Assembly: GCA_947588905.1 (NCBI GenBank)
Contig: CANQBB010000008.1
Span: 1-45,439 of the forward strand
From: an uncultured Clostridia bacterium
GTDB taxonomy: Bacteria; Bacillota; Clostridia; TANB77; UBA1234
Direction of reading: 5' to 3'
DNA length: 45,439 bases
Positions 42,104 through 45,439 of the stretch are shown here, piece after piece (positions within the stretch are counted from its first letter, which is position 1; every line of letters begins with the position of its first letter). The position numbers and the translations under genes were made by a program. The notes beneath the pieces were generated by a model. The model had not been told where the DNA came from, ran no database searches, and saw only the letters and a program-made list of their open reading frames with translations.

Positions 42104-42288
42104 ACTATCCTCCTTGTGTAGAATATTACTTAAAGCCATGCTCTGTGATGACAAATGTTTTCGTCGAAACGCAGAATGGAGCTTATCCTCCTTTCTTTAT
42201 AGAATGTAGAGCAATGACTTAAAGCCAGATAGAAACTTAGAAATAAATTCTTGCTTTCTTTGCAAGCATCTCATAAACTACAAATTTT

Positions 42289-42317
42289 ATTATACAAATA
42301 TCAAAATGATTAGTCAA
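42289..42317 (-). promoter_or_regulatory. SigA-type promoter for the Gly-rich peptide transcript
   Basis: Minus strand TTGACT, 17 nt, TATAAT. Confidence 0.7.
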
Positions 42318-42396
42318 GAGATTATAAAAAAATTTTAAATAAAATGTAGATTATATAATAAAAATAAAGTATTATTACAGTATGGAGGATAGTTAA

Positions 42397-43074
42397 GTGA
42401 TAAAAGAAAATAATAAATTACTAATTAAATGTGATGAAATAATAGATGAAAATATTTTTAATATTTTTTGCGATAAAATATTAAATGAATTTTATGAAAT
42501 TGATACTTGGTTTAATATAGAACATGAAAAATTGATATTAAATGTTGTTTCAAAAGAGAATTTAGATATAATAGTTAAAAACATTAGTGAACAATATAAG
42601 AACACAGAAATTCCAAAATGGCTTGTTGGTTTTTCGAGTTCTGAAGAAGTTTGGATTATTATACCAAATGATGAAACAATAGAAGAACTGTATAAAGTAG
42701 CACTTCATGAATTAACACATTTGATTTCATATAGATTAGATATGACCAATAGAAGATTAAAATTATTAGACGAGGGGCTTGCAGTTTATCTAGCCAAACA
42801 ATATGAAGATAAAATTTACTCTATATGGGTTGATGCATATTTAAACAGCAAATTACCACAATTAAAAGATTTTTGCACATATGACGGTATAGAATTTTCT
42901 AGAAAGAATGGATATATGTTTTCATATTTAATTATAGATTTTTTAATAAAAGAATATGGAAAAGAAACATTTTTAAATTGGCTTCAAAATCCGCAAAACT
43001 TTATGGATAGAATAGATGAAATAAATGAATTATATAATAAATATATTACAGAAAAAATAGAGGCGAGAATTTGA
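42397..43074 (+). CDS. Small HExxH zinc metallopeptidase-like protein
   Basis: HELTHLISYRLDMTNRRLKLLDEGLAVYLA (HExxH plus downstream Glu). Confidence 0.7.
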   Translation: MIKENNKLLIKCDEIIDENIFNIFCDKILNEFYEIDTWFNIEHEKLILNVVSKENLDIIVKNISEQYKNTEIPKWLVGFSSSEEVWIIIPNDETIEELYKVALHELTHLISYRLDMTNRRLKLLDEGLAVYLAKQYEDKIYSIWVDAYLNSKLPQLKDFCTYDGIEFSRKNGYMFSYLIIDFLIKEYGKETFLNWLQNPQNFMDRIDEINELYNKYITEKIEARI

Positions 43075-43087
43075 TAATTCTCACCTC
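43060..43087. terminator. Bidirectional hairpin overlapping the metallopeptidase stop codon
   Basis: Minus strand GAGGTGAGAATT ATCA AATTCTCGCCTC then TATTTTTTC. Confidence 0.7.
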
Positions 43088-43149
43088 TTTACTTTTAAGC
43101 GGATAGCACGTAGTTTTCTTTAGTAATTGGGAAACTTAATCGTTACTGA

Positions 43150-43293
43150 TTAGCCTCCCCAGTCACATCCCGGGCTCCCACCATCGCACTCGCAATGGCA
43201 ACTTCCGTCGCACGAAAAGCAATCGCTACTAAGGGAGCTTTCGCTATTGCTTTCCGAGTAGACATTCACGAAGAAACGATTCATGTCACTCAT
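43150..43293 (-). CDS. Unannotated 47-aa Cys-rich peptide, candidate RiPP precursor
   Basis: MSDMNRFFVNVYSESNSESSLSSDCFSCDGSCHCECDGGSPGCDWGG*; RBS TTAGGAGGTAAGAGCAATG; 6 nt after the radical SAM stop. Confidence 0.82.
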   Translation of the reverse strand: MSDMNRFFVNVYSESNSESSLSSDCFSCDGSCHCECDGGSPGCDWGG

Positions 43294-43298
43294 TGCTC

Positions 43299-44606
43299 TT
43301 ACCTCCTAACTACTTGGATTATTCCGTTCATTGCCAGTCGAGAAAGTATACGGTTTGCAATTGTGCTATCCACAGAAAAGTCGTTAACAATATCGCTGCG
43401 ATTAAAAATAGATTTAGAATCCAAAAACCTTTTAAGTTCTTCGGTTATAAAGATATAAGATTGCCTATACGAAATCCTATATCCGAAGTCTTCTTTAACA
43501 CAAGTAAAAGGATTTTTAATAAAAGTATCATCATCAAAAAATTCTGGAATAGCAGTAGATTTAGGAATATACTTTATTGGAAGGTTTTCAAGATTTGTAG
43601 TTGTGTCCAAAGAATTAAGCTTTCCAGTAAAGGGAAAAGCATCAACTCTACATCCACCCTTGCAAATTTCTACATGTTTACATTGCTTACATTCTTCTGG
43701 AAGAAGAGAACCATCTCGCCATTCGGCAACACGTTCCCAAATATCAGAAAAACTTTCTTCAAAGATATTGCCATAAATCTTACTATCTCTGGGGCAAGCT
43801 TTCAAGTTACCAAAAGTATCCAATGCATAGCTTGTCTTACCAGCAGTACAGAATTTTTTATATCCAAACAATTCAAAAGATTTTTGAGAATTTATACTAC
43901 AAAGAGTGTAAGGACAACCTGTATCAACATCAATACCATATTCATACTTTGTTTTTACAGAGATATCCTGAACTCTATCCAAATCTTCTTGCGAAAGCAA
44001 AAATTTATCAAAACTAGAATCTGCATTCACAGGTTTGCCAACTCTAGTGATATAGATTTTCTTAATGTGGTATCTATCTCTAAGAAAATCTATAGTTTGC
44101 TCAAGATAATCAATATTTGCTTTTGAAACAACGATATTGAGAGAAAACTGTATTCCATTTTTAACCAAGCAATCCAACGAATGAAGAATCTTTTTTAAAG
44201 AGCCTTTTCGATTGGTTATGAAGTCGCATACAGTTTCTTCTGCACAAGGAAAAGAAATAAACATGCCAATTCCATATTGCTTGAGAAATGCAATGATTTC
44301 ATCAGAAACAAGTACAGCATTTGTATTGATGGAAATATTGATGCCATTTTTCCTAAGCAATTCCATAGAACTCTTAACTTTATCAAAAACCAACAAAGGT
44401 TCTCCACCTGTAACAACAGCGGTATGAGCTTTTTGTTCAATGATTTTATGAGCAATTCGCAGATAATGATCTTCAGTTAATTGTCTTTCATGGGAATCAC
44501 AAAAATTGTAGGACTTTCTCCAATAGTTGTAGCAATGAATGCAATTATGATTACATTCAGGAGTTACTTCCCAGTGAACAAAAGGCGGATATTGAACATT
44601 CTTCAT
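43299..44606 (-). CDS. Radical SAM/SPASM peptide maturase
   Basis: CNHNCIHC (CxxxCxxC), GGEPLL, SPASM-type Cys pattern CTAG...CPRD...CKQCKHVEICKGGC. Confidence 0.88.
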   Translation of the reverse strand: MKNVQYPPFVHWEVTPECNHNCIHCYNYWRKSYNFCDSHERQLTEDHYLRIAHKIIEQKAHTAVVTGGEPLLVFDKVKSSMELLRKNGINISINTNAVLVSDEIIAFLKQYGIGMFISFPCAEETVCDFITNRKGSLKKILHSLDCLVKNGIQFSLNIVVSKANIDYLEQTIDFLRDRYHIKKIYITRVGKPVNADSSFDKFLLSQEDLDRVQDISVKTKYEYGIDVDTGCPYTLCSINSQKSFELFGYKKFCTAGKTSYALDTFGNLKACPRDSKIYGNIFEESFSDIWERVAEWRDGSLLPEECKQCKHVEICKGGCRVDAFPFTGKLNSLDTTTNLENLPIKYIPKSTAIPEFFDDDTFIKNPFTCVKEDFGYRISYRQSYIFITEELKRFLDSKSIFNRSDIVNDFSVDSTIANRILSRLAMNGIIQVVRR

Positions 44607-44661
44607 CTTAATTCCTCCTTAACAAATTATCGTAGAAGTAGACAAAAATTAACTTTAGTAA

Positions 44662-44690
44662 AATATACAACCTTTCCCACATTATGTCAA
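44662..44690 (-). promoter_or_regulatory. SigA-type promoter for the radical SAM-peptide operon
   Basis: Minus strand TTGACA, 17 nt, TATATT. Confidence 0.65.
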
Positions 44691-44820
44691 TAAAGATTTA
44701 AAAATTATTTAATTTTTTAACAATTTTATGAGCAATTATTTATTAAAAATAAATATAAAATTTTTATAATCATAAAATTTCACAATCCTATATTTCCGTA
44801 AGAAAAAATGGAAAAATTTG

Positions 44821-44849
44821 TTGACATGTAAATAAGAAGATGATAAAAT
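44821..44849 (+). promoter_or_regulatory. SigA-type promoter of rpsL
   Basis: TTGACA, 17 nt, TAAAAT. Confidence 0.65.
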
Positions 44850-44921
44850 ATAACCTGCATTGTAAAGTGCAATAATTATGCGAAAAACACATAAAATGTA
44901 TAAGGAGGTGAAAAAAATAAA

Positions 44922-45338
44922 ATGCCAACAATCAATCAATTAGTTAGAAAAGGTAGACAAGACAAAACTTCTAAATCAAAAGCTCCTGCATTACAAAAGG
45001 GTTATAACTCAAAATTAAAAAGAGTTACAAATATTTCAAGCCCACAAAAAAGAGGAGTTTGCACAGTAGTTAAAACAACTACACCTAAAAAGCCAAACTC
45101 AGCTCTTCGTAAAGTAGCAAGGGTTAGACTTACAAATACTCAAGAAGTTACTGCTTATATCCCAGGTGTTGGACACAACCTACAAGAGCACAGTGTTGTT
45201 CTTATTAGAGGTGGAAGAGTAAAAGACCTTCCAGGTGTTAGATATCACATAATCAGAGGAACACTTGATACAGCTGGTGTTAAGGATAGAATGCAAGGAC
45301 GTTCGAGGTATGGGGCAAAGAAACCTAAGAAATCATAA
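44922..45338 (+). CDS. rpsL: 30S ribosomal protein S12
   Basis: [13 protein letters not shown]...[17 protein letters not shown]...[21 protein letters not shown]. Confidence 0.97.
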   Translation: MPTINQLVRKGRQDKTSKSKAPALQKGYNSKLKRVTNISSPQKRGVCTVVKTTTPKKPNSALRKVARVRLTNTQEVTAYIPGVGHNLQEHSVVLIRGGRVKDLPGVRYHIIRGTLDTAGVKDRMQGRSRYGAKKPKKS

Positions 45339-45348
45339 AATTCAAATG

Positions 45349-45439
45349 AAAAGCAGTAATCTGCTGCGTTAAATCAATTTCAAAAATGCTCAACGTATCT
45401 CGATACGTTTCCGCTTTTTTCAATTGATTTGCCTTGCAT
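45349..45439. repeat. Nested palindromic region, truncated by window end
   Basis: AACGTATC TC GATACGTT nested inside AAATCAATT...AATTGATTT. Confidence 0.6.

Noticed and set aside
43195-43458. 87-aa plus-strand ORF
   Set aside because: Antisense to the Cys-rich peptide and maturase 3' end; no RBS; the minus-strand reading has a strong RBS.
43293-44126. 277-aa plus-strand ORF
   Set aside because: Exactly antisense to the radical SAM/SPASM gene, with no recognisable domain.
1-45439. CRISPR arrays, rRNA or tRNA genes
   Set aside because: No regularly spaced direct repeats, no rRNA signatures; only tmRNA recognised by eye.

Overview
AT-rich (about 30% GC) chromosomal segment, probably from an uncultured or gut Clostridia-type Firmicute. 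Left third: 3' end of a VirB4/TraC-like T4SS ATPase followed by five tandem paralogous VirB6/TrbL-like membrane proteins of steadily increasing size (about 0.54 to 1.5 kaa). Middle: housekeeping genes (truA, ssrA/tmRNA, a 3D-domain protein, corA-like, yibE/F-like, S41 protease, cold-shock gene, hslO, ylxM-ffh-rpsP-KH-rimM-trmD-rplS, dCMP deaminase, TIGR01212-type radical SAM). Right: HD-GYP protein, GT51 transglycosylase, SPFH-like protein, ispH, proS, prfA, rpsL, and an accessory pocket with a radical SAM/SPASM enzyme, an unannotated 47-aa six-Cys peptide, an unannotated 34-aa Gly/Lys-rich peptide and a small HExxH metallopeptidase. Most striking observation: truA and rimM are both split by a +1 frameshift at the same heptamer, A-ATT-CGG, where removing the single C restores the conserved Ile-Gly and the full protein. 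These are the only two in-frame ATT-CGG pairs I found by hand. rimM lies directly upstream of, and in the shifted frame overlaps, trmD, whose product modifies the tRNA that reads CGG in model bacteria. This suggests programmed +1 frameshifting and possibly a feedback loop; systematic sequencing error or true mutation must be excluded. The second candidate system is the unannotated radical SAM RiPP locus.
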